From Tetranychus cinnabarinus (lineage: Eukaryota > Arthropoda > Arachnida > Trombidiformes > Tetranychidae): a stretch of DNA of 64,000 nucleotides. Location of the stretch: NCBI GenBank assembly GCA_022266195.1, contig WHVY01000001.1:12462001-12526000 (forward strand), in the 5' to 3' direction. Positions 10,922 to 22,051 of the stretch are shown in pieces. The position numbers and the translations under genes are program-made. Every line of letters starts with the position of its first letter. The first letter of the stretch is position 1. The notes under the pieces are model-generated. The model did no database searches, was not told the DNA's origin, and saw only the letters and a program-made list of their open reading frames with translations.

Positions 10922-11529
10922 CTGGAATAAAAATGGTTCAATTTGATCATAACTCATTAATCGCAATTTATTTTGATATTTCATTATTTGTGACACAATA
11001 AATCTGTATTTTCTGTTCTTAATTTAACTTCATCTGGTGCTCTTCGAAACAATTGATTTTTTAGACCCAATTGTTTCTTTTTGAAAACAATTTACTGTTA
11101 TTAATCGAGATTCAACATTGATTATTCACATTGTCTGCACTGAGTTAAATATCGAGCTTCATAAGTAAGGGGTGAAAATGATCAGACAAATAGCCTTATT
11201 GAATATTTGCATGATAGAAGCTGATTGAATCAATCATTCTAAAGCTATTGCGAAAACACCAAATGAGAGAATCTTGAGATGTATTAATATAATCACGGAA
11301 GATCGAAATAAAGAAATTGATTAGAATTTAACACTAACAGACGAACAACCATTAAAAGTATGACCAATAAGTCGATATGTATTGACATATAAATGGATAC
11401 ATCAATAAATGGTGAATTCATTTCAATGGAAGATCTTTGTATCTTTGTTTCATTTGCAATTAATTTGTGGAGTAGTTAATAACAGATATGGTTATTTACA
11501 ATATGTTAGTATAATGATAAATCAATTCA
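10922..11529 (+). other. Upstream flank of GR copy 2
   Basis: No gene. It starts with sequence matching ABCC intron 6 next to exon 7, then the shared GR upstream sequence, including the conserved block at 11,362-11,460. Confidence 0.6.
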
Positions 11530-13106
11530 ATGTTGGCGTTTGTGAATCGTCGCTTCATATTTTTTATTCACACCATTCTCAGATCCATAAGTCGATGTAT
11601 TCCCTTCCAGGTTAAGGCGTTAATTAAGAGATCTTTTGGTTTATTAAGTGATGATGATAGTGATGAGGAGACTGTTAAATCGATCCAGGCCCTGGAAAAT
11701 ATTGCATTAGGACTAATAATGGTCCGTCGCGGGCACCGTCAAGATGAAACATCATATGTCCAACCACATTTCCATTTTAAAAATAATCTTATTCGTTTTG
11801 TTTCGATTCTTAATTTTATAAGGTTTTATCTGATTCTGATTTGCAGCCAAAATGATAATTTAAGTATATTGCTGGGCAATCCATTCTTCCATGAAAATGC
11901 CAATGGCATCATGATATACTATGTCATTGTCGGAGGTATTATACTATTTGTATTGCGAGAATATAGTTTGTACCTTGAAGAGACTGGAGCTTACACAATA
12001 CTCTGTCCTTTTCGAGACATAAAGGTTTCAGGTTTTGACAGCAATATGCTCAGGCTGACACCCAAACAGTGTAAATCTTTCCGCTCTACTTTGCATCTTT
12101 CAATCACAATATGGATTAGATGGATTTATGGTGTTTGTATTTGTACCCCTTTTGCGTTAATCATTTTGCGCATTCAAAATCAAGCGATAGTCAATAGCGG
12201 TCCAGCGATGTATATTTCATCTTTTTGTTGGATATTTTTAGAATCTTGTACTTTTGTCTTTATATTCGGTGGTCTCCTGATTCTAGCAGCTCACGTAACT
12301 GTCTCGATTCCTCTGTACTTATGCCGATTGAAAAGCTTGATTGAATTCTTGCAAAAAGTCAAGAGTAAACAATACATCGATGACTCTACCATTAAAGGCA
12401 TGAATACAGATGTTATCAGTTATATGAATGATTTTGATGAAAATGTCGTTAGAATACGTTACCTTTTCTTTTTTGCTTTCGTACTTGTCTCATTTGGAGC
12501 TGATACTGCAATCTTTTTGGGACTGTTCATCAAGAGCCGTGCAAAGTGGATATCAAATATGCTTGTTATCCGTGGTCTGATTTTACTATCTGTATGTACA
12601 AGTATTATTTATGTCGGCTCAGCTACTTTGGATCAGGTATGGAATCAATCCAGTAAGATTGAAGTATTATACTTTTCTTTTTGTGTCTGTTTTTCATTCT
12701 TATTCCTCAGCTTTATGTGATTCATAGTCTATATGTATCAGTCATAGCTAAAGCCAGCGTAAAAATTGAGCAAAAACTGAAGGTAACTATTACAAATGTC
12801 TCTTCATGAAAGTTTCAAGTAGTTTGAATGTTCTTTCATTTTCCCTATAATAATATTTGAATTTATTTTAGACTCTAGAAATTCTCGATCGCATTCTTAG
12901 TCCTTATTGTGGAGCTAAAATTGGTGATGCATTTAGAGGGGAAAAACTTCTTGCTGTCTATGTGAGTAGTTATACTTAATGCCTGAGAGCATTTATTTAA
13001 AGTGTTTTTAACCACGAATCTTTATTTTCATATGCAGTACGTTCTGGAAAATGCAAGCACGATTATGTTGTTAATTTGTAATTTGCAGTTCATTTCGTCG
13101 CAATAA
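11530..13106 (+). CDS. Gustatory receptor, intact copy 2
   Basis: Four exons at 11,530-12,636, 12,711-12,782, 12,872-12,961 and 13,038-13,106, all phase 0, encode 445 residues. Domain layout and the C-terminal TIMLLICNLQF match copy 1. Exon 2 is more diverged than in the other copies (IHSLYVSVIAKASVKIEQ), and the membrane segment before the exon 1 end (LSVCTSIIYVGSATLDQ) has also diverged, so this copy may have the most altered pore-side region. No stop or shift is seen. Confidence 0.85.
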
Positions 13107-13210
13107 CATTTCATGTACTATATATTTACGACTGCGAATCAACGAAGAACATTCAAAACAATAACAGATAAATAGATATACTCTGGCAGAACATGGATAA
13201 TCTAGAATCA

Positions 13211-13525
13211 AAATAACAATAACGGAACGAGATATTTTTAACAAGATATCTAACTTAGATTATCATTTCATCCTGAATCGTTAGTTGTGACTGCTGCTGC
13301 TGAAAACTCTCGCCATATTAACCCTTTGGGCAATATTCAGTTCTTGCCATAAACTTGCTAAAACCCTTTGGAAACATTTTGATCAACCCATTCATCTGGC
13401 TTTGGTTCTCCCAATGGTTTATAGTCGTTTGTCATCTTACTTATTCGATACAAATGTCAAGACAGATTTAAAAAACTATTCCCTAATCTTCGCCGAAATG
13501 GCAACAGAAGTTTTAGATGATTTAA
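13211..13525 (+). repeat. Recurrent unidentified segment downstream of a GR, copy 2
   Basis: The longest open version of the three copies. The + frame continues past the hydrophobic start and WKHFDQPIHLALV to DTNVKTDLKNYSLIFAEMA and TEVLDDLTN before joining ABCC-derived sequence at about 13,530. I do not recognise the protein. Confidence 0.45.
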
Positions 13526-13529
13526 CTAA

Positions 13530-13978
13530 TTTTGGCACATTTTAAACATAAATTGGTTTGTTTCACTAAAGGATCGAATTGTACTGATTCCATTCAATGT
13601 CTCATTGAGATATGAATAGATTGGCGATTTAGACACAGATTCAAGTCTTTTCAATTGTCGAGACGAGGAAATGTAAACCCGTTGAAGGAACCAATATTGT
13701 ATTATTGGTATTATTGCAGGTATCAGCAAAGGAGTAATAACTTGAACAGAAACAACCTCGAAACGGCCAGTGATCCAATATCTAAAATAAAAATGACCAA
13801 TTTGAGAATCGCTGGAAAATGGGAAATGAGAGTTCGATAGAATACTATAGAATGCTTAAATATCTCAAAGCAATTTCCTATATCAAATCATTATTAAACA
13901 TCCAAGCTTGGACTATCACAGCATTCAGCACAACTAGAGCAGAAATGACTTCGAATAAGCCAGTGATCTAATAGCTGG
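13530..13978 (-). pseudogene. Two ABCC exon 7 starts with intron 6 sequence
   Basis: The part at 13,530-13,783 matches the first quarter of ABCC exon 7 (QRVYISSSRQLKRLESVS and STIRSFSETNQFM). It is followed at 13,784-13,913 by sequence matching ABCC intron 6 (compare 26,030-26,140). A second copy of just the exon 7 start lies at 13,932-13,978, again followed by the intronic flank. The repeat of the exon/intron junction shows that the duplicated unit crossed from exon 7 into the GR-bearing intron. The acceptor of the first copy is mutated (ATTTTAG in place of TTCCAG). Confidence 0.8.
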
Positions 13979-13989
13979 AATAAAAATGG

Positions 13990-14607
13990 TACAATTTGAA
14001 CTTTGCAATTAGATCATAACTTATCGATCGCAATTTTCTATTTCAGTATTTGCTGTAATTTAACGCCATCATAACTGAATTGGTACTCTTAGCAACAATG
14101 CATATTTTTTAACCTTTAATTGTTACTTTTCGAAAGCAATTTACCATTATTCATGGAGATTCAACATTGATTATTCACATTGTATTCACTGAGATAATTT
14201 GAACAGTTGAATATCGAGCTTAAACAAGATAAAGGGTAAAAATGATCAACAATATTTGCATAAATGAAGTTGTCAAAAAATCAATCATCAATCATTAAAA
14301 GCAATTGCAAAACCAAACCAAAGAGAAGCATTGGGAAGTATTAAATCACGGAAGATAGAAATATAGAAATTGATTAGAACTTGACACTTCGATCTTTACA
14401 GATGAACATTCATTAAAAATACATTAAAGTATGACCAATAAGTCGATATGTATTGACATATAAATTAAGACATCAATAAAATGGTGAATTCATTATTTAA
14501 TATTATTATATAAATGGATCATCTTTGTATCTTTGTTTCATTTAAAATTCACTTGTAGACTAGTTAATAACAGATATGGTTATTTAGTTTAATGATCAAT
14601 CAATTCA
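13990..14607 (+). other. Upstream flank of GR copy 3
   Basis: No gene. Shared GR upstream sequence, with the conserved block at 14,432-14,550 lengthened by about 20 bases of ATTA-rich sequence. Confidence 0.55.
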
Positions 14608-16339
14608 ATGTTGGCGTTTGTGAATTATCGCTTCATATTTTTTATTCGCACCATTCTCGAATCCGTAAGTCGATGTATTCCCTATCAAGTTAAGGTGTTA
14701 ATTAAGAAATCTTTTGGTTTATTAAGTGATGATGATAGTGATGAAGAGACTGTTAAATCGATCCAAGTTCTGGAAAATATTGCATTTAGACTTATAATAA
14801 CCCGTCGAGGGCACCGTCAAGATGAAACATCATTTGTCCAACCACATTTCCATTTCAACAATAATCTTATTCGTTTTGTTTCGATCCTTAATTTTATAAG
14901 GTTTTATCTAATACTGATTTACAAGCAAAATGATAATCTGAGTATTTTGCTGGGCAATCCATTCTTCCATGAACATAGCAATGACATTATGATATACTAT
15001 GTCATTGGCGGAGGCATCACACTGTTTGTATTGCGAGAATATATTTTGTACCTTGAAGAGACTGGAGCTTACGCGTTAATCTCTTTTCTTCGAGACATAA
15101 AGGTTTCAGGTTTCGACAAAATTATGCTCAGGTTGACAACCAAACAGTGTAAATTGTTCCGATCTACTTTCCATCTTTTAATCACGATGTGGATCCGATT
15201 GATTTATGGTTTATTTATTTGTTGTCCTTTTGTGCTAATCAGTTTGCGCCTTCAAAACCAAGCGATAGTCAATAGCGGTCCAGCGATGTATATTTCATCT
15301 TTTTGTTGGATATTTTTAGAATCTTGTACTTTTGTCTTTATATATGGTGGTTTGCTGGATATAGGATCTCACATAACTATCTCGATGCCTCTGTACTTAG
15401 GCAGACTGAAAAGCTTAATTGAATTGTTGCAAAGAGTCAAGAGTAAACAATTTATCGATGGCTCTTTTATTAAAGGCATGAATACAGATGTAATCAGTTA
15501 TATGAATGAGTTTGATGTAATTATCGCTAGAATACGTTACCTTTTCTTTTTTATTTTCGTACTTGTCTCATTTGGAGCTGATACTGCGATCTTTTTGGGA
15601 CTGTTCACTAAGGGCCATTCAAAGTGGATATCAAATATGCTAGTAATCTGTGGTCTGCTTGTACTATTAATATGTGGAAGTGTTGTTTATGTCGGCGGAG
15701 CTTTTTTGGATCAGGTATGTAATCAATCAAGTTGATACAAGTGATGAACTTTTGTATTTCTTTCTGTTTTCATTCTCATTCCTAAGCTTTATGTGATTCA
15801 TGGTCTATATGTATCGATCATAACCAAAGCCCAAATAAAATTGGATCAAAAACTGAAGGTAACTACAGTAAAACCTCGCAAAGGTTGTATGAAATTTAGC
15901 AACGCCATCTTTGGGATTTAAGTTTTCCCCACTTTTACAATGCAATTATGTTAATAACTTCAAAGAGTTGCACAAACAATATCGCTAGGCGGCAGGACCG
16001 CTCACAACCTTTGCGAGGTTTTACTGTATTACGAATGTCCCTTCGTGAAAGTAGTTTGAGTGTTCTTTCATTTTTTCCTGTAATTATATTTGGATTTATT
16101 TTAGACTCTGGAAATTCTGGATCGCATTCTTAGTCCTTATTCAGGAGCTAAAGTTGGTGATGCATTTAGAGGGGAAAAACTTCTTGCGGTTGATGTGAGT
16201 AATTGTACTTAATACCTGAGAGCATTTATTTAAATTGTCCTTAATCACGAATCTTTATTTTCATCTGCAGTACGTTCTTGAAAATGCAAGCACGATTATG
16301 TTGCTAATTTGTAATTTGTCGTTCATTTCGTCGCAATAA
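14608..16339 (+). CDS. Gustatory receptor, intact copy 3 with element in intron 2
   Basis: Exons 14,608-15,714, 15,787-15,858, 16,105-16,194 and 16,271-16,339 are all phase 0 and encode 445 residues. Intron 2 is 246 bases against 63-96 in the other copies because it carries a 161-base inverted-repeat element. The last exon reads TIMLLICNLSF: the Gln of the family's QF signature is Ser, the only such change among the copies, and the exon 3 end is LLAVD instead of LLAVY. Splice sites are intact, so it is probably still expressed, but the C-terminal changes could affect gating or assembly. Confidence 0.8.
15866..16026. mobile_element. MITE with pogo/Tc1-like termini in a GR intron
   Basis: A 161-base element begins CAGTAAAACCTCGCAAAGG and ends with the exact inverse (CCTTTGCGAGGTTTTACTG), flanked by TA on both sides. 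The CAGTAnAACCTCG terminus is typical of pogo/Tigger-type Tc1-mariner elements. There is no coding capacity, so it would have been moved by a transposase from elsewhere. Removing it and one TA restores the intron 2 sequence of the sister GRs. Confidence 0.85.
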
Positions 16340-16632
16340 CCTATCATATAAACGAAAAACATAATAAATAATATTTTGCAGCAAAAATAGAAATTTTTCA
16401 CGATTTATTTTTATCAATTGATTATACCTTCAAGGAATGGAAGTAGACATGTCGATGGTGTGGCCTTAGAACCGATGATAAGGACAACATTAATGAACAA
16501 GAGAGAAAATGAAACTTGGCAGTAAGGTGTTCAAATGGTGTATGGTTTTGTATGGTGATTGAGAAAAGGTCTACATCAAAAGGATTCAATTTTGTTCAGT
16601 TGGTAACCGAGAAGCGGAAACAAAAAGGTGTT

Positions 16633-17730
16633 ATAATGGACTTGAGTGAAGCAGCTAAAAATGATATGATGAAACTAATCTCATCCAGACAAATAACGCT
16701 CAGATGACTAATGTCTTCCAGACCAGTATTACTCAAGCTACTAGTCAAATGACTAATTTAATTAATGAAAGGATATCTGATGCTCCAGGAGCTTCAACGA
16801 GTAAACCTTCACCCGTTCAAATAAGTGAACCTCCAGGAGATTCATCAATGTTCAATACTAGTTTCATGCCGAATAATCAGACCCTTGGTCAAAGCAACGG
16901 TCGAAAGACCTTCTTCAAAAATGGTCCACCACCGAAATTCTCTGGTAAGCTTCAGGTTGGCTTCGCAGATATGAGCAAACCTGTACACTTAATGGTTTAT
17001 CTGGTGATGAATTTCTTCATGGTGTTGGATGGTGTTTTGAAGGCATGGCCTCAGAATGGTTTTGGTCTCGCATTGCTGGAACTAGTCAAGGACTAAACTG
17101 GCCTGATTTTAGGAAGAAATTCTGTGCTGTTTTTATTAATGAAGAGGAAAGATCTCGATTGTTACACAATATCAGTGGAAGTGTTCAGAAACCGGAAGAG
17201 AGCTTGAAAAGCTATGTGTATTCAATGCTGTCTATGATTAAAGAATATGACTCTTCGATGGATGAAGCAAAGGTTATTGGTTACATTACTCAAGGTATGA
17301 GAGAAATTTATAAGTTAACTGTTCTCTCTTATCTTCGTACTCATGGTCGTACCATGGATAAATTGGAAGAAATTGTACAAGATCTAAGTAGGCAGAAATT
17401 TGTTTCCGTTCTAATTTTTAGGGAACCGTTAAGAATAGGACTCCAGGAGTCTCTAATTCTTATTCCCATGGACCTGGTCCGTCAACTTCTCAACGACAAG
17501 AGAGTCCCAGGACGCCGTCACATGATCTTATATGTTACAATTGCATGGGTAAAGGTCATGGTGTTAGATCCTGTAAAAATCCGAAAGATACTAACCGTAG
17601 CAAGCAAAATGCTGAACAGGTCAAAAGACAGAGGAGTGGCAACATTTCCGCTTTTGCTTTTAGTAACTGTAATATTAACAGTTTTAAACCAAAGGTTACG
17701 TTATCGGTCAATGACAAACCAATAACCTTT
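16633..17730 (+). pseudogene. Retrotransposon gag, frameshifted
   Basis: Open stretches at 16,633-16,707, 16,704-17,096 and 17,045-17,725 in changing frames carry a Ser/Pro-rich N-terminal part and then a capsid-like helical region (WPDFRKKFCAVFINEEERS and SLKSYVYSMLSMIKEY). A zinc knuckle of the CX2CX4HX4C type follows (CYNCMGKGHGVRSC, about 17,529-17,570) in yet another frame. The knuckle and its position before protease identify this as gag. Confidence 0.75.
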
Positions 17731-20730
17731 AAGGTAACCTTTAACCTTTAACCTTCAGCTGCTGATGTTAGTGTTCTTAGTGAAAAGATTTGTAAAGATA
17801 ATCAAATTAAAATTGAAACATGGCTTGGTTCGTCAGTATCTGTCGCTGATAGTAGGACAGTTAAACCAGTTGGCAAGGCCACAGTTCACATTAAAGGTGA
17901 TGACCTTGATGATACTATTGATATTTGCGTATTACCTGGTAACCAGCAAGCTTTACTTGGTAATGATTTCAATCAGGATTATGGTTTATTATTGAATTAT
18001 GTTAATAAAACTGCTGTTTATCGCATCGCATCCAAACCGAGCTCCAGGAGCAGAATTGAAGTATCTTCAGTTGAAATTCTGAAAGATTATCCAGAAGCTT
18101 TTGCTAATGATCAAAGTTATGTTGGGTTAATTGAAGATGTTTCTCACAAGGTAAATACTGGAGATCATCCTCCAATCTACCAGAAACCCTATCAAGTATC
18201 TGTTAAGAACACAAATATTGTTCAAGAGCATCTTGATTCGATGCTTAATGCTGGCATAGTTGTTCCCTCGGAAAGTCCTTGGGCTTGTCCTATTACTTTA
18301 GTTGATAATAAGGACGGTGGTAAAAGATTTTGTGTGGGTTACAGGAAGTTAAATGATATTACTGTTTCCGACAAGTATCCGATTCCTCGGATTGAAGATG
18401 GCCTCGACCTATTAGAAGGAAGTAAAGTGTTCTCAACACTTGATATTGCTGCTATGTATTGGCACATCAGGATGGCTCCTAGTGACCAATGTAAAACCGC
18501 TTTCATCGTACCCCAGGGGTTGTACGAATTCGTAAGAATGCCTTTTGGATTGAAGAATGCACCTGCGACTGCTGTCCGAGCTATCAATGCTATTCTTGGT
18601 GGTTTAAACTATGTTGATTGCTATGTTTATTTTGATGATATCATTTTGTTTGGTAACTCACAAGCTGAACACGATACGAGACTTCGTTTGGTCCTGGACC
18701 GGTTGAAAGAACATAATGTTGAACTTCGTCGACACAAATGTACTTTCTCTACTAACCGTATTGCTTATTTAGGACATCAGATTGATAATACTGGTATCAG
18801 ACCAGACCCTGATAAAACCGCTTCTATCTCACTGATGAAGCCTCCTTCAAATGTGCATGAGGTCAGACAATTTTTGGGCCTGGCCACAACTTACCGTAGA
18901 TTTATCAATGGTTTTTCAAAGAGAGCTTATCCTCTCAATCATCTTTTGAAAAAGGATGTTCCATTTGTTTGGAGTCAAGAACAACAAGAGTCATTCGATG
19001 ACCTCAAAAATGCTTTGACTTCAGTTTTATCCTCTATCATGGATGAAGGTGAATTGGAATTGAGGACTGACGCCTCTCAAAAAGGTCTTGGTGCTTGTTT
19101 GCTTCAGAAGCAAGATGGTGTTTTGAAACCATTAATCTTCATAAGCAGGACACTGAACACAGCTGAAAAGAATTATGGTGAAGGATTAGGAATGCTTAGC
19201 AATAGTTTGGGCTATTACTAAGTTGCGTCATTACCTGTATGGTCGAAAGTTCGTTGTTGTTACAGATCACTGTGGACTTTGTTGGCTTAAAAAAATTAAG
19301 GATCCTACTGCTCCTTAGCTAGGTGGACATTGAAACTTCAATCGTTTGATTTCGATGTCAAGTATAAGAGTGGTCAATTACATAAAGATGCTGATTGCTT
19401 ATCCAGAAATCTATTGGAAACCGTTGAGTCTGACTCTGATGACTTGGATCTGATCCAAATATGTTCCATTGCTGAATCTGATGATTCATTACTTTCAATA
19501 AATCAAAAAGAAGATGAATTCTGTGAAAGAATCGTTTCACTTCTTAATTCAGAACAATTATCAAGAAGAGCAATGAAAAGAACGCCAAAGAAATTTACTC
19601 TGGTTGACAATATTTTGTATCGTAATTGTCAAAGTAAATTATTGCCTGTATTACCAAAATCCATGGTAGCTAAAATACTTGAAGAATCTCATGATCTCCC
19701 TTCTGGTGGACATTTGGGTTATACGAAAACTCTATCCCGTCTTAAAGCAAGAGTTTGGTGACCTAAAATGAAGTCAAGAAATATTGTGTATCGTGTCATT
19801 CATGTCAAATGCGTAAACCATATTTGAGCCAGGCTCGTGGTAAAATGCAACTCCAGGAGAGCGCCAGTAATCCCTTCGAAACTGTTTCAATGGATCTCTT
19901 GAGTTTACCTAAATCTGAATCTGGTTACAATTATTTGGTAGTGGTTAATGACCAATTGACTAAATTTGCAATGGCAATACCAATAACTGATGCTACAAGT
20001 ACAAATGTAAAAGAAGCTTTTCATCATGGTATGGTATTACGGTTTGGAACACCTAAGAAGCTAATCACTGATCGCGGCAAAAATTTGATGTCAGAGGAAT
20101 TCCAGGAAAACTCAAAAGTATGAACATTACTCATACTCCTACCTCTGCTTATCATCCAAGAGCCGATGGCCAAACAGAACGCTTCAATTCCTTATTAGGT
20201 GTTGGTCTATCTATATTTGCTGAAAATAATCCGGAAAGTTGGGAAAAATATGTTGATGTACTTTTGTTTGCATACAATACTTCTACGCATGCGACAACTG
20301 GATTCCCGCCATTTTATCTTGTTCATGGTTTCGTACCAAGTCTCCCGTTAGAACGTCGAGTTGGTGCTGCACCAATATTGAGAGAGAACATTGAGTCCAG
20401 TCCATTCAATAGACTCAGAGTCGCTCGTAATTGGGTCGTGAGCAAATTATTCGAGCTCAAGGTAAAGCTAAACAACGTTTCGATCGATATATGTAGATAA
20501 TAACTAGATGAGTAGATGATAACTTCAAAGTTGGCGATTTAGTAAGTCTAGCACAACCTCGATTGAAGAAAGGTAGTTCGAAGAAATGGAATAAACCATT
20601 CAAAGGACCATATCGGATTATCAAACGCAAACGACCAGTTAATGTTGAGTTGATTAACTTAAAAGGACCAGAAAGAACTCAAATTGTACATGTTGAACGT
20701 TTAAAACCTTATAATAGTCGTAACATTTGA
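17680..20730 (+). pseudogene. Retrotransposon pol (protease, RT, RNase H, integrase), broken
   Basis: The protease region (17,690-17,990) has lost the D-T/S-G active triad and has an in-frame TAA next to it, amid short CTTTAAC repeats. The RT frame (17,992-19,221) carries the YFDD polymerase motif (VYFDDIILFG, about 18,625-18,654), and RNase H starts with TDASQKGLGACLL near 19,066 and is broken by a shift at about 19,195. Integrase follows with a His/Cys zinc region, the D and D of the catalytic core (SMDLLS, ITDRGK) and the third acid in DGQTERFNSLL after a stop near 20,121. The C-terminal SH3-like part ends VHVERLKPY before the stop at 20,728. Order RT-RNaseH-integrase is that of Ty3/gypsy. 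Confidence 0.85.
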
Positions 20731-20923
20731 CAATTACTGCATAGATTATTGTCTAATACAATAATCATTCGTTTGAGTTTGGCGCCTCAGAGGCTTACTG
20801 TTTGGTCAACGACTTCTATCAAATTAATTACTTTCAGTGGTCAGTTATTAATTAGATTTCATTGTGTGAACATCGTTGAAAGTTTTAGTTATTTCAAAAA
20901 AAGCTAAATTTTATTTTGTGAAG

Positions 20924-21849
20924 ATGGCTTTTCCACGCCTAATCGACGACACAACTTATGATGATACTCATTTTTTGGATGGTGAAGAGGCTCGAAATTT
21001 TGTGTGCCTTTTGTGTCTGAATGTGCCTTTCGAACCGATTACCCATGGGGAGTATCGAGGTGGAATTAGGCCCAGGGCCAACCAACCTAAATGTTCGGCA
21101 GTATTTTGCCATGCCTGCTTTGAGAAAGACATAGCAGTTCGAGGAACAGACTGGGTGAATGTCCTTAATTGTCCACAAAATTGCGGCCGATCTATGATCG
21201 ACTGAAATGGTTTACCAGGTTGGGTACCTCTTAGTGGTAACAGATTGGCCACACTGAATCGTTTACTTGCCAGGTGTAAAACGATGGATGTTGGGAAATT
21301 TTAGCTTTTTCACGCATTCGAGAACACCTTCAATCTTGCCAATACGATTCGAGGATTTGGTGTCATAATTGTTCGATCGAGAAAAGCCCTGAACATAATT
21401 GCCATTTATATGTTCAACAACTCAAAGAGAGATTGAGAAATCTCGAGGAGACTCAAGCACAGGGCTCAGGGCCAAGTCGAGCCTCACAAGCTTCACCACC
21501 TCCGACTGAACCAGCAATCATTGGTGTCTCTAATTCAGTACAAGTCCTCCATCAGTATGGTTCTGGTACTGATTTAACTATTCAATTTGGTACTCGGAAG
21601 AAAACTTATAGTCAAGTTCCTTTGGATGTAACTGGACGAGCATTAAGGACTAGGATAGAGCGAGATTTTGGACAGCAAGTTGGTCAAATTTTACACATTA
21701 AACATCGTGAGGTTACAAATTGTATGACATTAAGACAGGCTGACATCAAGCATAGACCCACTTATTTAGTTGCCTTTCCAACTGATACGACGGTAACATT
21801 GGGTCAGACCCTCAACATCGCCATTCAAGGTCCTGGACCAGTTATATGA
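20924..21849 (+). pseudogene. RING/TRAF-like zinc-finger frame in the env position of the retrotransposon
   Basis: An ATG at 20,924 opens a frame with a RING-like cysteine pattern: CLLC, then KCSAVFCHAC, then NCPQNC. The His usually found in the CxH(V/T)FC motif is Ala. After an in-frame TGA at 21,203 and a shift near 21,285, the sequence shows a TRAF-type finger (GCWEIL, then REHLQSC), another Cys/His cluster (WCHNC with a later NCH), a short coiled-coil-like helix, and a 138-codon C-terminal part. That part contains IQFGTRKKTYSQVPLDVTG and ends at 21,849, 17 bases before the polypurine tract. It therefore lies inside the element, where errantivirus-like elements carry env. No membrane segment is seen, so it is not an env. 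A captured host TRAF/SIAH-like gene is one explanation. Confidence 0.65.
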
Positions 21850-21865
21850 ACGAAACGTTCACAAT

Positions 21866-21878
21866 AAGAAGGGGAATA
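21866..21878 (+). promoter_or_regulatory. Polypurine tract
   Basis: AAGAAGGGGAATA directly precedes the TG that starts the 3' LTR, the expected position of the plus-strand primer. Confidence 0.8.
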
Positions 21879-22051
21879 TGTTATACGATTATTTAATCTC
21901 CCCTCATTTCCTCATCTTCAACCCCCTCTTCCATACTCTTCTCCCTCCTTCATAACCAATGTATATATACAGTTGAAAATCATTGTTTAATTATCAGTTA
22001 ATAAACACCTATTTTGCTTAAACCTCTTCTCGAGTTAGTTACCTCGTAACA
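21879..22051 (+). repeat. 3' LTR, 173 bases
   Basis: It starts TGTTA and ends TAACA, the standard short inverted ends. A TATATATA run lies at 21,962-21,969 and AATAAA at 22,000-22,005, consistent with promoter and polyadenylation signals. A pyrimidine-rich stretch (CTCCCCTC...) follows the left end. GR-flank sequence resumes two or three bases after it. Confidence 0.8.

Larger units (their letters stand above)
16428..22051 (+). mobile_element. Decayed Ty3/gypsy-type LTR retrotransposon lacking its 5' LTR
   Basis: The element contains gag, protease, reverse transcriptase, RNase H, integrase with a C-terminal SH3-like part, an extra zinc-finger frame, a polypurine tract and a 3' LTR, in that order. 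GR-type flank sequence ends near 16,428 and resumes at about 22,054, which sets the limits. No copy of the 173-base 3' LTR is present at the left end, so the element is 5'-truncated or its left LTR was deleted. Stops and shifts break every frame. Confidence 0.85.

Noticed and set aside
20776..20786. TTTGGCGCCTC resembles a tRNA-Lys primer binding site
   Set aside because: It lies downstream of integrase and is not preceded by an LTR end, and the expected place after a 5' LTR is missing from this element.
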